The notes beneath the pieces were generated by a model. That model was not told the DNA's origin. It made no database searches and saw only the letters and a program-made list of their open reading frames with translations. Positions 6,413 to 16,477 of a stretch of DNA of 64,000 nt are shown in pieces. Source of the DNA: Gordonia rhizosphera NBRC 16068 (lineage in GTDB: Bacteria; Actinomycetota; Actinomycetes; Mycobacteriales; Mycobacteriaceae); NCBI RefSeq assembly GCF_000298195.1, contig NZ_BAHC01000135.1, positions 26,195 to 90,194 on the forward strand, read 5' to 3'. Each line of letters starts with the position of its first letter. The first letter of the stretch is position 1. A program made the position numbers and the translations under genes.

Positions 6413-7228
6413 ATGCAGCTCGAGGGCAAAGTGGCCATCGTGACCGGAGGCGCCGGCGGTATCGGCGCCGCGCTCGCCACCGCACTCACGGAGAATGGTG
6501 CGCGGGTCGTCCTCACCGACATCGACAACACCTCCCTCGGGGCGATCGCCGCGCAGATCGAGACCACGTCCCCCGGAGCGGTCGCGTCGATCGCCGGCGA
6601 CGCGTCCTCGGTCGATCACATCGAGGCCACCATCGACCTTGCCGAATCCCGGTTCGGGCCGGTCGATATGTACTTCGCCAACGCCGGCATCATGGGCGCG
6701 CCCTACCTGGCCCCCGACGATGCCTGGGCGACGACCATCGACGTCAACCTCATGGCCCACGTCCGCGCGGCCCGACGACTCGTTCCCGAGTGGATCGAGC
6801 GCGGCGGCGGCTACTTCGTCTCCACCGCGTCGGCCGCCGGGCTCCTCACCCAGATCGGATCGGCCACCTACTCGGTCACCAAGCACGCGGCCGTCGGCTT
6901 CGCCGAGTGGCTCAATGTCACCTACGGCGACCAGGGCGTGCGGGTGAGCTGCCTGTGCCCGATGGGTGTCGACACCAAACTCCTGCGGCCCGACGCGAGT
7001 CCTCACGAGGACGCGATGATCATGCAGCGTGCCGTCGAGACCGCCGGGAAGGTCCTGACCCCCGACGAGGTCGCCGAGATCGTGATGGCCGCCGTCGACG
7101 ACGAGCGGTTCCTCATCCTCCCGCATCCGGAGGTGCTGGACATGTACCGGCAGAAGGGCGCCGACTATGACCGCTGGCTGCACGGTATGCGTCGCTATCA
7201 ACGCAGCCTCACCGACTCCGCGTCGTGA
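6413..7228 (+). CDS. Short-chain dehydrogenase/reductase
   Basis: This 271-aa classical SDR has the cofactor loop [12 protein letters not shown] near residue 10, NAG at about 90 (FANAGIMG), the catalytic serine region STASAAG and the YSVTK Tyr-x3-Lys motif near 157. Asp at the end of beta-2 (LTDID) points to NAD(H). ATG 6413 follows AGAGGGA. It is the first gene of an operon with an acyl-CoA dehydrogenase and an APH-type kinase. A role as hydroxyacyl-CoA dehydrogenase in that pathway is inferred. Confidence 0.88.
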   Translation: MQLEGKVAIVTGGAGGIGAALATALTENGARVVLTDIDNTSLGAIAAQIETTSPGAVASIAGDASSVDHIEATIDLAESRFGPVDMYFANAGIMGAPYLAPDDAWATTIDVNLMAHVRAARRLVPEWIERGGGYFVSTASAAGLLTQIGSATYSVTKHAAVGFAEWLNVTYGDQGVRVSCLCPMGVDTKLLRPDASPHEDAMIMQRAVETAGKVLTPDEVAEIVMAAVDDERFLILPHPEVLDMYRQKGADYDRWLHGMRRYQRSLTDSAS

Positions 7229-7269
7229 GACGCGAAAGCACCCTTGACCGCAGACAGAAGGAGACACAG

Positions 7270-8532
7270 ATGGATCTGCTCAACCCGTCCGCACGCAGCG
7301 AGTCCTATCGCGCCCGGCTGCTCGAGTTCATGGACGCCCACGTCTACCCGAACGAGGCGGTCTACGACCAGCAGATGCGGGAGTCGGCGGACCCGCACGC
7401 GACCCCGCCGATCCTGATCGAACTCAAGGCGAAGGCCAAGGAGGCGGGCCTGTGGAATCTCTTCCACCCGCACCCCGAGTGGGGTCCGGGCCTGTCGAAC
7501 CTCGAATACGCCCCGCTCGCCGAGATCATGGGTCGCGTCGTATGGGCGTCGGAGGTGTTCAACTGCAACGCCCCCGACACCGGCAACATGGAGGTGCTCA
7601 CCCTCTTCGGCACCGACGAGCACAAGGAGCGCTACCTCAAGCCGCTTCTCAACGGTGAGATCGCCTCGGCGTTCGCGATGACCGAACCCGCCGTCGCCAG
7701 CTCCGATGCCACCAACGTCGAACTGTCCATGGTCAAAGACGGTGACGAATACGTCCTGAACGGGCGCAAATGGTTCGCGTCCAACGCGGTCCGCCCGGAC
7801 TGCAAGGTGCTCATCGTGATGGGCAAGACCGATCCGAGCGCCCCCACCCACCGACAGCAGTCGATGATGGTGGTCGCACCCGACGCCCCCGGCCTGACCA
7901 TCGTGCGCAACCTGCCGGTGTTCGGTTACGTCGACCGCGAGAGCCACGGCGAGCTGATCTTCGACAACGTGCGGGTTCCCGCGAAGGACGTGCTCTCCGG
8001 CGAAGGCGAGGGATTCGCCATCGCGCAGGCCCGTCTCGGGCCCGGCCGCATCCACCACTGCATGCGCACCATCGGTATGGCCGAGCGCGCACTGGAACTC
8101 ATGTGTGCCCGCGCGACGCAGCGGGTCACCTTCGGTCAGCCGCTCGCCGACCGCGCGAACATCCAGGACTGGATCGCCGAGGCACGCATCGACATCGAGA
8201 TGGTGCGCCTGCTCACGCTCAAGGCCGCCGCCATGATGGACACCGTCGGCAACAAGGCCGCCGCCACCGAGATCGCCGCCATCAAGGTCGCCGCGCCCAA
8301 CATCGCGCTGAAGATCATCGACCGGGCGATCCAGGTGCACGGCGGCGGCGGTGTCACCGACGACTTCCCGCTCGCGATGGCGTACGCGCACATTCGCACG
8401 CTGCGGCTGGCCGACGGTCCCGACGAAGTGCACAAGCGGGCCATCGCGCGTCGTGAGCTGCGGCCGTACCGCAGCGGCGCCGTGCCGGAGACCGTCGCCG
8501 GCGTCTCGGATCAGGCGCTCGTGTCCCGATGA
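7270..8532 (+). CDS. Acyl-CoA dehydrogenase family protein (ACAD10/11- or LvaC-like context)
   Basis: This 420-aa flavoprotein is of the FadE/ACAD family. It has the FAD/substrate segment [16 protein letters not shown] near residue 135, [16 protein letters not shown] near 258 and the C-terminal FAD contact [16 protein letters not shown] near 355. The start at 7270 has a strong GAAGGAGA site. The downstream gene, overlapping by ATGA, encodes an APH-type kinase. In mammalian ACAD10/11 and bacterial LvaA/LvaC that pairing converts 4-hydroxyacyl-CoA by phosphorylation and phosphate elimination. A 4-hydroxyacyl-CoA role here is inferred from this pairing; ordinary beta-oxidation remains possible. 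Confidence 0.88.
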   Translation: MDLLNPSARSESYRARLLEFMDAHVYPNEAVYDQQMRESADPHATPPILIELKAKAKEAGLWNLFHPHPEWGPGLSNLEYAPLAEIMGRVVWASEVFNCNAPDTGNMEVLTLFGTDEHKERYLKPLLNGEIASAFAMTEPAVASSDATNVELSMVKDGDEYVLNGRKWFASNAVRPDCKVLIVMGKTDPSAPTHRQQSMMVVAPDAPGLTIVRNLPVFGYVDRESHGELIFDNVRVPAKDVLSGEGEGFAIAQARLGPGRIHHCMRTIGMAERALELMCARATQRVTFGQPLADRANIQDWIAEARIDIEMVRLLTLKAAAMMDTVGNKAAATEIAAIKVAAPNIALKIIDRAIQVHGGGGVTDDFPLAMAYAHIRTLRLADGPDEVHKRAIARRELRPYRSGAVPETVAGVSDQALVSR

Positions 8533-9581
8533 ACGACACGGCAGCGGCGTCGGGAGTGGTCCTCCCGGACACCGACATGTCGGCGCTGCGGGTGTGGCTG
8601 GGCGCGGTGGGCATCGAGCCGCGCGGCGAGATCACCGGTGCCCGTATCGGGTTCGGTCAGTCCAACCTGACCTACGTCATGTCCGACGAGGCGGGGGCGC
8701 GGTGGGTGCTGCGCCGCCCGCCCGTCGGACACCTGCTGGCCTCCGCCCACGACGTCGCCCGCGAGGCCCGCATCCTGTCGGCGCTTGCCGACACCGACGT
8801 CCCGGTGCCACGCATCTATGGGGTGTGTCGCGACGACACGGTGAGTCCGGTGCCGATCGTCGCGATGGAGTACGTCGACGGCACGGTGCTGTCGGACCGT
8901 CGGGCCGCGGAGCCCCTTCCGCTCGAGACCCGGCACGCGGTCGGCATCTGGATGACCGACACCCTCGCGCGCATCCACACCGTCGATCTCGACGCCGTCG
9001 GGTTGTCGGACCTCGCCAGCCACAAGCCGTACGCGCCGCGTCAGCTCAAGCGGTGGAGCACGCAGTGGGAGCAGTCCAAGACCCGCGAGATCCCCGAACT
9101 CGACGCGCTGACCAGGCGTCTGGCGGCCACCATGCCCGAACAGCATGAGACGACGCTGGTGCACGGAGACTTCCACCTGCGCAACGTCATGATCGATCCC
9201 GCGTCGGGGGCGGTCACCGCGGCGCTGGACTGGGAACTGTCCACGCTCGGTGATCCGCTCGCCGACATCGGCTCCACGCTCGCCTACTGGCCGGAGCCGA
9301 CCGACGCGGTGCTGCTCGGCGAGCCGGTGGAGGTCATGGACGGCTTCTGTGATCGTGGCGAGCTGGCGCGGGCCTATCTGCAACGCACCGGGCGCGACCC
9401 GCAGGCATTGAAGTACTGGCATGCGCTGGGACTGTGGAAGGTGGCGATCATCGCCGAGGGCGTGTTGCGCCGCGCCCGGGACAATCCCGCCAATCGTGCC
9501 GCCGCCGGCGTCCCGACCCCGGCACATGTCGACGATTTCGTCGCACGTGCGGTCGCGGTCGCCGACGACGCGGGACTATAG
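8529..9581 (+). CDS. APH/choline-kinase-like phosphotransferase linked to acyl-CoA dehydrogenase
   Basis: This 350-aa kinase has the Brenner motif [12 protein letters not shown] near residue 210 and the metal-binding [16 protein letters not shown] near 232. An N-terminal Gly-rich loop is [11 protein letters not shown] and the ATP-binding Lys/Arg strand is VLRRPP. It belongs to the acyl-CoA-dehydrogenase-associated APH group, not to antibiotic kinases. It overlaps the FadE-like gene by four bases. A likely role, by analogy with LvaA and the ACAD10/11 kinase domain, is phosphorylation of the hydroxyl group of a 4-hydroxyacyl-CoA. Confidence 0.85.
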   Translation: MNDTAAASGVVLPDTDMSALRVWLGAVGIEPRGEITGARIGFGQSNLTYVMSDEAGARWVLRRPPVGHLLASAHDVAREARILSALADTDVPVPRIYGVCRDDTVSPVPIVAMEYVDGTVLSDRRAAEPLPLETRHAVGIWMTDTLARIHTVDLDAVGLSDLASHKPYAPRQLKRWSTQWEQSKTREIPELDALTRRLAATMPEQHETTLVHGDFHLRNVMIDPASGAVTAALDWELSTLGDPLADIGSTLAYWPEPTDAVLLGEPVEVMDGFCDRGELARAYLQRTGRDPQALKYWHALGLWKVAIIAEGVLRRARDNPANRAAAGVPTPAHVDDFVARAVAVADDAGL

Positions 9582-9585
9582 GACG

Positions 9586-10221
9586 ATGCCCCGCGAATCC
9601 GTCGACTCGACCAAGACGCCCGTCACCGCGCGCGGCGAACGCACCCGCGCCGCGCTGGTGGCGGCCGCCCGGACGGTGTTCGAGCGTGATGGATTCACCG
9701 ATTCCCGGCTCACCGACATCACCGCGGAGGCCGGCTGCGCGACCGGGTCGTTCTACACCTACTTCGACAGCAAGGAGGAGATCCTCGACGCGGTGCTCGC
9801 CGCGGCGCAGGAGGACATGCTGCATCCGGGGCTGCCACATGTGGAAGCCGAGTTCTCCGACGACCCGGCCGCGGTGATCGAGGCCTCCAACCGGGCCTAC
9901 TTCGAGGCCTATCGGCGTAACGCCCAACTGATGCTGGTGCGCGAACAGGTCGCCGGCATCAGCCCCGAGTTCCGCGAGATCCGGCGTCGACGGGGCCAGG
10001 TCTTCGTCGAACGCAACGCGCGCCGGATCCGCGAGCTGCAGGAACGCGGGCTGGCCGACCCCGACCTCGATCCGCTCGGGGCTGCCGCCGCATTGTCGGG
10101 GATGGTGTCGCGGATGGCCTACAGCGCTTTCGCCCTCGGCGACGACGTCGACATCGACGACTTGGTGTTCACCGCCACCCGACTCTGGGTCAACGGCATC
10201 GGGTTGCGCCGACCGGCCTGA
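9586..10221 (+). CDS. TetR family regulator
   Basis: This 211-aa protein has an N-terminal HTH (LTDITAEAGCATGSFYTYFDSKEEIL, residues about 40-65) and a ligand-binding C-terminus. It starts four bases after the kinase stop, so it is the last gene of the SDR/FadE/APH operon. It probably represses that operon through the inverted repeat at 6354-6373 and perhaps the related site at 16365-16376. An acyl-CoA ligand would be typical. The operator link is inferred. Confidence 0.9.
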   Translation: MPRESVDSTKTPVTARGERTRAALVAAARTVFERDGFTDSRLTDITAEAGCATGSFYTYFDSKEEILDAVLAAAQEDMLHPGLPHVEAEFSDDPAAVIEASNRAYFEAYRRNAQLMLVREQVAGISPEFREIRRRRGQVFVERNARRIRELQERGLADPDLDPLGAAAALSGMVSRMAYSAFALGDDVDIDDLVFTATRLWVNGIGLRRPA

Positions 10222-10355
10222 CGCCGGCACGCGGTGTGTCCCGTTGCCGGGTTCACTCATTCCCGGGCTTGTCGTTCACTCGGTCTGTCATTCACTGTGT
10301 GTAACCGTGCCGCGAAGTCTTTCGGCACCCGAATCCGGCTGCCAGAATTCGGTGC

Positions 10356-13300
10356 ATGGCCACCGGGAATCCCCCACCGGTGCGGTCACCGCACGGTGGT
10401 GGCGAAAGCTCGTCGACTCTGAAGTGGACGAGTCGATACCTCTGGTGGCTGGCCCTGTTCATCGGCGTCGGTGCCTATATCGCGATGACCGAGGTCGACC
10501 GGATCATCGGTCGTAGCACCACGACTGGGGACCACGCGACGATTCGCGGAGTCGTCGGCCCCTCCGCGCTCGCCAACATCGACGGATGGTCGGCCTGGCG
10601 GGACGGGCCCGAGGCGATCTCGCAGATCCACGGCATCGTCGCTGCATTGATCGTCGCTCTTGCGGTGTGTGAGTTCGTGTTCGTCGTCTGCATCACCTAT
10701 CTGCTCGCCCGGATAATCGTGACGGCGACATCGTCACCGGACCAGGCCGGCTACAGCCGCATCGCGGCCGGTTCGGTGGGAGTGTTCGCCGCCGCCGCAC
10801 TCCTCGAGATCCTGCTGCTCGTCATCGCCTCCCGATTCGTCGCCCACGACGACACCGCGCACGGCTTGCACGTCGCGATCGCCGTCGTCGCGACATGCAA
10901 GTGGTTGGCCGTGGTCGCGGTGATACTCGCTGTCGCGCGGAACGACTTCTTCCGGCGTGTGGTTGTGCGCTCGGTCAAGAAGCAGGCCGAGTGCGTGTGG
11001 ATTCAGCGGTTGTCGGTTGTCGTCGTCGTCCTGCTCGCGGTGATGAGCCTGCTCCCGGCCTCGGGAGCGCTCGACCAGATCCCCGATGCCCAACGACGTT
11101 GGCTGGGCACCGATTTCCGGTGGTCGTCGGCGCTGGTGATCCTGGTCGCCTACGGTGTCATCGCGGCCGGACTGTTCTTCATCGGGTCCTGGCGCGCCAA
11201 CCTCGTCGGGATCAGGGTCAAGGACCACGGCATCCGCAACCGGTCTCCGGCGATGCTGTGGTTGTGGCTCATCGCCCCGACCGGTGTGCTCGTCGCCGCG
11301 ATCGCGCTGCGCTGGCGGCACGGAGATCTCGTGGATGCCAACGTGGTGGCCTTCTTCGTGTTGTTCTTCGCCACGATAGCGGTCACCTCGGCCCTGATCC
11401 GGCTCGTCGAGCTGACGGGCCAGGAGGGTGCTGGACACCACGGCGTCATCGCTGCGGTCATCTCGGTCCCGATCCGGCTCGTCGAACTGTCGCTCGATGG
11501 TGATGTTCCACGGCGCCGCGTCATCAGCGCCATCGGCGTGGCGGTGTGGGGCGTGGCGCTGTCGGTGACGGCGATCGTGGTTGCGTGGTCGGGCGCCGAG
11601 CCGCGGTGGCGGGTCCTCGTGATGGTGATCCCGACGGTCATCGTGATCGCCGGGCCGGTCTACACGTTCTTCGCGATGCGGCACGAGGTCCGGGTGCAGG
11701 CCCGCGCGCGTGCCACCACGATCACCGGGAGCGATGTGCAGATCGTCGGAAACATCTGTGTCATCTTGTTTCTCGGGTTCGGCGCCCTCGGACTGATCCG
11801 AGCTTTCGCCGGACCGATCGCGCTCGACGCGGCCGTCGGGGGTGAGGCGGTGGCACCCCAGCGTGCGCAGGTGGCGTTCGGCGTCGCGGTGGTGTTCCTG
11901 ATGGGTGTCTCCGCGCTCGCGGCGATCGCGTTGCGTCTGGACCCGTTCGCGGCCGGCTCCGACCGCGAGCCGTCGCACGCCATGATCCGTTTGGCACGGC
12001 GACTGCAACGAGCGCTCGCCGACGACGGTGCCCGACGCAAACTGCTCGTGGTTCTCGGCGTGCTCGTCGTCATCCCACTCGCGGCCTACGCCATCGCGCC
12101 GAGCGGAACCGCGAGCGCGTTCGGCATCATGGGCACCGTCACATTCGTCATCGGGGTGTGGCCGCTGTTGCTCGGTGTCATTATCGTCGGAATCCAATAC
12201 CGAAGGCCACCAGAGATCTTCGCGGTCCTGTCGATGGAGGCCGCGCCGATCCTGTCGTTGGCGCTGGTGTTGATGGTCGTCGTCACCCTCACCGGGGGCG
12301 ATCCCGATCTCCACCGGATCCACGCGCGCGACTATCAGGCCATGGCCGCTGGGGACACCCGCGCGGACCTCGATGCCGCGTTCACCGCGTGGGTCAACAC
12401 CAACACCGACTGCGCCTACCAGATCGGGGCCGACGGGCAATCCGTTTCGGCGCGGCCCCTGGTTCTCGTCGCCGCGAGTGGTGGCGGCATCCGTGCCGCG
12501 GTGTGGACCGCGAACTCCATGGCGACGATGATGCGCAGCGCCGACGGCCCGGCGGGCAACGGGATCTGTGGCAGCGCAGCCAATTTCCTGTCCAGCGGAG
12601 TCAGTGGTGGCTCGGTCGGACTTGCCCTGGCCCGCGCCGAGACGGCCGACTCGGGCGATCCCTCCGACCCGAGCGGCGTCGCGAAGGCCGCCGACGAGAT
12701 CCGGTCGGCGGCCACCACCCTCACCGATCCGCAGGCGCTGGCCGCCGGGCTGTCGTCGACGGTCGTCGGGGACACCGTGGCCAGCGCCACCGGGCTGCGC
12801 GCCCAGCGCCACGACGGTGCTCTCACCTGGAATGACCGGGCCGCGTTGATCGAAGACGGTTGGGAACACCAGATTCCCGCGCTGCGGGAGGACTACCAGT
12901 GGAGCCGGACCGGCGCTCCCACCGGAGCGCTGGTCTTCAACTCCACGTCGACCGGCGTGCACTGCCGGATGCTGATCAGCCAGCTGCGGCTCGGCGTGAC
13001 GGCCCCGCAGACTCTGGGTGAGGACACCGACATCTCCGACTGTGTCACCGCAACCGGACAGCCCGCCATCTCAGTCGATTTCGCGGACGTGTTCCACGGC
13101 TGCGTGCCGACGATGTCGTGGGCGACCGCCGCGATGCTGTCGGCACGGTTCCCCTATGTCACGCCGTCGGGCCGGATCTTCGCGCCCGCCACCCAGCACA
13201 CTGCGAACCCGGAGTGCCACGACAATTCGTGGCAGCTCATCGACGGGGGCTACGCCGACTCCACCGGCCTGGGCACCGTCGCCGACATCGCACCGGAGCT

Positions 13301-13796
13301 GGCGCAGATCATCGCGCGGCACAATGCTTCGGCGGGCGGCGACGTGCCCTACGTGATCCCGTATGTCGTCTATCTCGACGACGAGCCGCAGGTCGCCCGC
13401 CCGGTCGGGGCGCCCGGGGCGACCCCGGAGGCTCTGGTGCCGGTGGTCGGGCGCGCCGCGCAGAAAGCACTGGCCGGTAAGGAGAGCTGGGTGCAGCGCA
13501 TCACCAACGCGTTCGACGAGGTGTGCGTGAATGCCGTCGCCGGCTCGTGTGAGGCCACCCGGGCCGCCCTGCGGTCACGGATGGACCGGACCGACGGTGA
13601 GACCACCTACGACGGGTCGGTCATCACCGTGGCACCCCGGCTGGTCCCGTCGGTCGAGGTGCCGCTCGGGTGGACGCTCTCGAGGCGCACCGTCGAGGCC
13701 CTGCGCCGGGCCGCCGGCACCGACCTGTGCACCACCGGCGATCCCGACCGCAGCCTCGGATTCGACACCCTCGCGGCCCTCGTCTGCCACCGATGA
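10356..13796 (+). CDS. Large membrane protein with C-terminal patatin-like phospholipase domain
   Basis: This 1146-aa protein is about two-thirds membrane. More than ten hydrophobic segments cover about residues 25-650. The C-terminal part has patatin motifs in order: the oxyanion GGGIRA near 707, the nucleophile elbow GVSGGS near 748 and the catalytic DGGYAD near 962. A soluble lid/insert lies between them. It is probably a lipid acyl hydrolase presented at the membrane. It is monocistronic, starting at ATG 10356. The upstream gap carries three TTCACT-type direct repeats (about 10251-10295). The substrate is unknown, and the long multi-pass N-terminus is unusual for patatins. Confidence 0.8.
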   Translation: MATGNPPPVRSPHGGGESSSTLKWTSRYLWWLALFIGVGAYIAMTEVDRIIGRSTTTGDHATIRGVVGPSALANIDGWSAWRDGPEAISQIHGIVAALIVALAVCEFVFVVCITYLLARIIVTATSSPDQAGYSRIAAGSVGVFAAAALLEILLLVIASRFVAHDDTAHGLHVAIAVVATCKWLAVVAVILAVARNDFFRRVVVRSVKKQAECVWIQRLSVVVVVLLAVMSLLPASGALDQIPDAQRRWLGTDFRWSSALVILVAYGVIAAGLFFIGSWRANLVGIRVKDHGIRNRSPAMLWLWLIAPTGVLVAAIALRWRHGDLVDANVVAFFVLFFATIAVTSALIRLVELTGQEGAGHHGVIAAVISVPIRLVELSLDGDVPRRRVISAIGVAVWGVALSVTAIVVAWSGAEPRWRVLVMVIPTVIVIAGPVYTFFAMRHEVRVQARARATTITGSDVQIVGNICVILFLGFGALGLIRAFAGPIALDAAVGGEAVAPQRAQVAFGVAVVFLMGVSALAAIALRLDPFAAGSDREPSHAMIRLARRLQRALADDGARRKLLVVLGVLVVIPLAAYAIAPSGTASAFGIMGTVTFVIGVWPLLLGVIIVGIQYRRPPEIFAVLSMEAAPILSLALVLMVVVTLTGGDPDLHRIHARDYQAMAAGDTRADLDAAFTAWVNTNTDCAYQIGADGQSVSARPLVLVAASGGGIRAAVWTANSMATMMRSADGPAGNGICGSAANFLSSGVSGGSVGLALARAETADSGDPSDPSGVAKAADEIRSAATTLTDPQALAAGLSSTVVGDTVASATGLRAQRHDGALTWNDRAALIEDGWEHQIPALREDYQWSRTGAPTGALVFNSTSTGVHCRMLISQLRLGVTAPQTLGEDTDISDCVTATGQPAISVDFADVFHGCVPTMSWATAAMLSARFPYVTPSGRIFAPATQHTANPECHDNSWQLIDGGYADSTGLGTVADIAPELAQIIARHNASAGGDVPYVIPYVVYLDDEPQVARPVGAPGATPEALVPVVGRAAQKALAGKESWVQRITNAFDEVCVNAVAGSCEATRAALRSRMDRTDGETTYDGSVITVAPRLVPSVEVPLGWTLSRRTVEALRRAAGTDLCTTGDPDRSLGFDTLAALVCHR

Positions 13797-13817
13797 GTCG
13801 GCCCCGCGCACAGACGA

Positions 13818-15320
13818 TCAGTGGGCGACGGTCCGCAACACCTCCCGGTCGATCGCCCGCTTGAGGATCTTGCCGGTGGCACCCTTCGGCAAGGCGTCCA
13901 CGAACGCAACGATGCGCGGTACCTTGTAGGCACTCAAGCGCTCCTTGGCCCACTCCCGCAACGCATCCGGATCGATCTCCGCGCCGGATCGCGGCGCGAT
14001 GACCGCCGCGATCTCCTCACCGTAGTGTTCGTCGGGAACACCCACCACCGCGGCCTCCACGATGTCGGGATGCTCGTAGAGCACCTCCTCGACCTCCCGT
14101 GGATAGACGTTGTAGCCGCCGCGGATGATGAGATCCTTCACCCGGTCGACGATGCGCACATTTCCCGCCACATCCATCGAGCCGAGGTCACCGGTCTTGA
14201 ACCAGCCGTCGACGAGTTCGGCCGCCGTCGCGTCGGGCCGATTCCAATAGCCCTTCATCACCGTCGGGCCCTTGATGAAGATCTCGCCGACGACATCGGT
14301 CGCGACGACGCCACCATCAGGGTCACGGACCTCGACCTGCGTACCGGGCAGGGCCGGACCGACCGTGCCGACGACCGGAACGCCGTTCATGTCGTGGAAG
14401 GTTGCCGCACCGGCCGTCTCGGTCAGCCCGTAGCCCTCGAGGATCTTGCAGCCGAATTTCGTCTCGAACGCGCGGATCACCTCGGCCGGCAGCGCCGCAC
14501 CACCCGAACCGGCCAGCCGCAGCGCGGTGAAGTCCTCCGGCGAGTACCCGTCGGCCACCTGCAGCATCGCGTTCCACATCGTCGGCACCCCACACGCGAT
14601 GGTGATCTGTTCGTCGCGCAGCATATCGAGAAACGCGGTGGGGGAGAACGGACTCAGCAACGACAGACTGCACCCCTGCGACAACGCCGAGTTCATCACG
14701 ATGGCCTGCCCGAACACGTGGAACAGCGGTAGCGCGGTGGCCCACCGGTCATCCGGCGTCACCTGCATCAGCTGCCGGAACGCGACCGGGCAGGCGTTGA
14801 TGTTGGCCACCGTCAACTCCGCGCCCTTGGGTCTCCCCGTGGTGCCCGAGGTGTACAGGATCACCGAGATGGCGTCGTCGGCGCGGTCGACATAGGCCGG
14901 GATCGGCGCGTGATCGTCGGGCGTCTCGTGGAAGGGACGGATCTCGACGAAGGGCAGATCGGCGGATTGCGCACTGCGACGCGGATTCTCCGCGCACTCG
15001 TGCCAGGCGACGACCAGGGTCGTCCCGGAATCGTCGATCACGTAGTCGATCTCCGGCGACGTCGACATCACATTCATGGTGATGGTCGTCGCGCCGATCG
15101 TCTGCAGGGCGTAGTAGGCGATGACGAACTCGGCGACCGACGGGGCGATCAGGAGCACACGATCACCCTCGATCACGCCGCGCTCGGCAAACCCGGTGGC
15201 CGAATGGGCAATTCGGTCGCGAAGTTCGCCATAGGAGAGTTGCCGTCCGGCACTGCGGACGGCGACACGTTCCGGGGATTGTTCTGCGGTGGACCAGATC
15301 CCCGCGACAGTGTTGGCCAT
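13818..15320 (-). CDS. Long/medium-chain acyl-CoA ligase (AMP-forming)
   Basis: This 500-aa ANL-superfamily enzyme activates a carboxylic acid to its CoA thioester. Motifs are ILYTSGTTGRPKGAE near residue 160, EGYGLTETAG near 300, the WFKTGDLGSMD hinge region near 375 and PKGATGKILKR near the C-terminus with the catalytic Lys. I chose ATG 15320 because it follows AAGGAACC. A GTG at 15338 that overlaps the lactonase stop is the alternative. It is co-transcribed with the phosphotriesterase-like lactonase upstream. It may activate the hydroxy acid that enzyme releases. Confidence 0.9.
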   Translation of the reverse strand: MANTVAGIWSTAEQSPERVAVRSAGRQLSYGELRDRIAHSATGFAERGVIEGDRVLLIAPSVAEFVIAYYALQTIGATTITMNVMSTSPEIDYVIDDSGTTLVVAWHECAENPRRSAQSADLPFVEIRPFHETPDDHAPIPAYVDRADDAISVILYTSGTTGRPKGAELTVANINACPVAFRQLMQVTPDDRWATALPLFHVFGQAIVMNSALSQGCSLSLLSPFSPTAFLDMLRDEQITIACGVPTMWNAMLQVADGYSPEDFTALRLAGSGGAALPAEVIRAFETKFGCKILEGYGLTETAGAATFHDMNGVPVVGTVGPALPGTQVEVRDPDGGVVATDVVGEIFIKGPTVMKGYWNRPDATAAELVDGWFKTGDLGSMDVAGNVRIVDRVKDLIIRGGYNVYPREVEEVLYEHPDIVEAAVVGVPDEHYGEEIAAVIAPRSGAEIDPDALREWAKERLSAYKVPRIVAFVDALPKGATGKILKRAIDREVLRTVAH

Positions 15321-15334
15321 GGAGGTTCCTTCCG

Positions 15335-16294
15335 TCACTCGAAATACCGACGTGGAACATCGACGAGCATCGTATCGATGTCCTTGTCGCTGACACCGCG
15401 CTCGCGCAGAGCGGGCAGGACGTCCTCACTGATGTGGCGGTAGTTCCATTTCGGCACCGCCACAAGCTTGGCCTCCGGATCGAACCAGTCGATGAAGCAG
15501 GACGCGTCGTGGGCGAGTCCCATCCGATCCGCATAACCCCGCTCGCACAGCGCGGCAACGGTGTTGATGCGGTCCTCGAACGGCAACAGCACGTCGAGGC
15601 CGAAGCGATCCATGCCCAGGATCGACCCGGCGTCGGCGAGCTGCATCAGGTAATCGAGGTCCGTCGAATCACCGGAATGGCCGATGACCACCTTGGTCAG
15701 GTCCACACCCTCCTCGGCGAGGATCTTCTGTGCGACCAGACCCGACTGGGTGTGCGGATTGGTGTGCACGGTGATCGGTGCCCCGGTCTGCACATGCGCC
15801 TGTCCGACGGCCCGCATCACGCGCTCCACGCCCGGCGTCAGACCCTGTTCCTCGATCGCGCACTTGAGGAACGCGGCCTTGACACCGGTGTCGGCGATGC
15901 CCTCGGTGAGATCCCGGACGAAGAACGTCACGAGGGGCTCGGGTACGTCGAACAGCAGGCCCGGACCCGTGTAGTGGAACTGGAACGGGATGTCGTTGTA
16001 GGTGTAGAGGCCGGTGGCGACGACGAGCTTGAGGTCGATCTGCTCGGCGATCCGCTGGATGCGCGGAATGTAGCGGCCGAGACCGAGCACCGTCGGATCG
16101 AGGATGGTGTCGATCCCGAGGCTCTTCAGCTCCCGCAGGTCGCGGACCGCTTCGGCGATCTTCTCCTCCTCGTCCCAGTCGTACTGGTAGTTCTCGCGGT
16201 ACTCCTCGCCGAGGACGAAGACATGTTCGTGGACGAGGACGTTGCCGAGATCGGCGGAGTCGACGGGTCCGGTGACGGTATTGACGGTGCTCAT
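15335..16294 (-). CDS. Phosphotriesterase family hydrolase, probable lactonase (PLL-like)
   Basis: This 319-aa amidohydrolase-fold enzyme has the binuclear-metal ligands of the family: HEH (residues about 22-24), the bridging Lys in AAFLKCAIEE near 143, VHTNPH near 176, IGHSGD near 205 and HDAS near 262. Most bacterial relatives hydrolyse lactones; true phosphotriesterases are rare. It is the first gene of an operon with an acyl-CoA ligase. The promoter region carries the CTTGAACTTGAA motif shared with the SDR/FadE/APH operon. Hydrolysis of gamma- or delta-lactones to hydroxy acids is the favoured function (inferred). Confidence 0.85.
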   Translation of the reverse strand: MSTVNTVTGPVDSADLGNVLVHEHVFVLGEEYRENYQYDWDEEEKIAEAVRDLRELKSLGIDTILDPTVLGLGRYIPRIQRIAEQIDLKLVVATGLYTYNDIPFQFHYTGPGLLFDVPEPLVTFFVRDLTEGIADTGVKAAFLKCAIEEQGLTPGVERVMRAVGQAHVQTGAPITVHTNPHTQSGLVAQKILAEEGVDLTKVVIGHSGDSTDLDYLMQLADAGSILGMDRFGLDVLLPFEDRINTVAALCERGYADRMGLAHDASCFIDWFDPEAKLVAVPKWNYRHISEDVLPALRERGVSDKDIDTMLVDVPRRYFE

Positions 16295-16364
16295 TCTGGT
16301 CCTTCACAAATCGGTCGCAATGTGGTCCAGGTCACTTGCAGCCGCCACTGTATTTGGGTATGAG

Positions 16365-16376
16365 TTCAAGTTCAAG
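16365..16376. promoter_or_regulatory. Shared CTTGAACTTGAA motif at the lactonase promoter
   Basis: TTCAAGTTCAAG (plus strand) is the exact complement of the 12-mer at 6349-6360. It lies in the 183-bp region between the divergent lactonase (start 16294) and histidine phosphatase (start 16478) genes. It could control both. Confidence 0.5.
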
Positions 16377-16477
16377 TCTTGCGCGGACCGTGCACGACCC
16401 TTCTCCCGTTGCGGGCATGCGGTCGAGACCGTCACCCCAGGACTCGTGCCCCCGACCCCATGCGGTGAACTGGATGC

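Noticed and set aside
8529..9581. Aminoglycoside resistance kinase
   Set aside because: The gene is in an acyl-CoA operon and of the acyl-CoA-dehydrogenase-associated APH group; no resistance context.
10326..10360. CCGAAT...ATTCGG inverted repeat at the patatin start
   Set aside because: Six-base arms 12-13 bases apart overlapping a start codon are common in such DNA; no supporting evidence.
15335..16294. Organophosphate-degrading phosphotriesterase
   Set aside because: Metal ligands fit the whole family, most of whose bacterial members are lactonases; the acyl-CoA ligase neighbour favours a lactone.
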